Positions 19,758 to 20,031 of a stretch of DNA of 20,031 nt are shown here, one piece after another. The translations under genes were made by a program, and so were the position numbers. Origin of the DNA: Conidiobolus incongruus B7586 (taxonomy: Eukaryota > Entomophthoromycota > Entomophthoromycetes > Entomophthorales > Conidiobolaceae); assembly GCA_000697335.1 (NCBI GenBank), contig JNEM01008802.1, forward strand, positions 1-20,031, given 5' to 3'. The notes beneath the pieces were generated by a model. That model worked only from the letters and a program-made list of their open reading frames with translations. It made no database searches and was not told the DNA's origin. Each line of letters opens with the position of its first letter. Positions within the stretch are counted from its first letter, which is position 1.

Positions 19758-20031
19758 TGTGACACTTATTATCTAATGGATACCTTCTCTCACTCAAAAT
19801 CACTACCAAATCTCCGATTATCCCAATTAAGCCATATAAATAATCTCAACCAGTTATGAATAAGGCTCTAAACCCTTGATATCACAAAATCTATATGTCT
19901 TACAACCACGCTATTGATCCGTAATGGCCTATTTATGCCAACCCTTCTCACTCAATCCAAAGGAGGACTTTTCTATTCTACTCCACAAATAAACCTTATT
20001 TTCCTACTAAAAACCTGCTCTCAAACGTACT
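19758..20031 (+). mobile_element. LTR D (partial, cut by window end), 10 bp from tRNA-Glu
   Basis: The first 274 bp of an LTR that begins TGTGACAC and matches LTR C (10903-11176) with three substitutions and no gaps. The five bases before it (AATTC, 19753-19757) would be one arm of the target duplication. The copy continues past the window, so it may be a solo LTR or the left end of a larger element; the sequence here cannot tell. The near identity to C indicates recent activity of the family. Confidence 0.9.

Overview
The window looks like nuclear DNA from an AT-rich fungus. The host genes are split by many very short introns (almost all 44-61 bp, GT...AG, often with a TAYTAAT-type branch point), exons are clearly richer in G+C than flanks, and the proteins are eukaryotic housekeeping types: Npl4, the MAEA/Gid9 E3 subunit, an ICME-like alpha/beta hydrolase and a UPF0658-like Golgi membrane protein. 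The C-terminal NZF finger on Npl4 and the ICME-like gene make an early-diverging fungus more likely than a budding yeast, but this is inference and I cannot name the species.

Layout. 1-6010 is extremely AT-rich and holds a heavily decayed Ty3/gypsy (chromovirus-like) LTR retrotransposon of about 5.7 kb, with LTRs at about 336-736 and 5607-6010, altered in the manner of repeat-induced point mutation. 6011-7103 is intergenic with a perfect 12-bp stem hairpin near its end. 7104-8214 (-) is a multi-pass membrane protein gene. 8215-9446 is featureless. 9447-11552 is a retroelement landing zone: a short LTR-like unit, then three LTRs of about 565 bp (A minus, B plus, C plus), stacked against a tRNA-Glu(UUC) gene (+). 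11819-13613 (-) is a ten-exon ICME-like hydrolase; 13971-16118 (-) is NPL4 in seven exons; 16119-17744 is a promoter-bearing divergent spacer; 17745-19042 (+) is MAEA/Gid9 in three exons; 19676-19747 (-) is a second tRNA-Glu(UUC), and 19758-20031 (+) is the start of another LTR of the same family, cut by the window edge.

How the parts relate. NPL4 (ubiquitin adaptor of the Cdc48/p97 unfoldase) and MAEA (RING subunit of the GID/CTLH ubiquitin ligase) are transcribed divergently; the hydrolase follows NPL4 in tandem. The most interesting signal is the LTR family. At both tRNA-Glu loci the LTR lies exactly 10 bp from the mature tRNA 5' end. At the first locus C has a 5-bp target duplication (TAAAC), and B and C occupy the same target, so insertion appears directed to the Pol III start region. 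The LTRs also carry a conserved open frame of 68 codons that runs to the last LTR base, suggesting that the main protein of the element starts inside its LTR. A second notable point is the ICME-like enzyme, where the nucleophile-elbow serine is replaced by alanine while the Asp and His of the triad appear to be kept.
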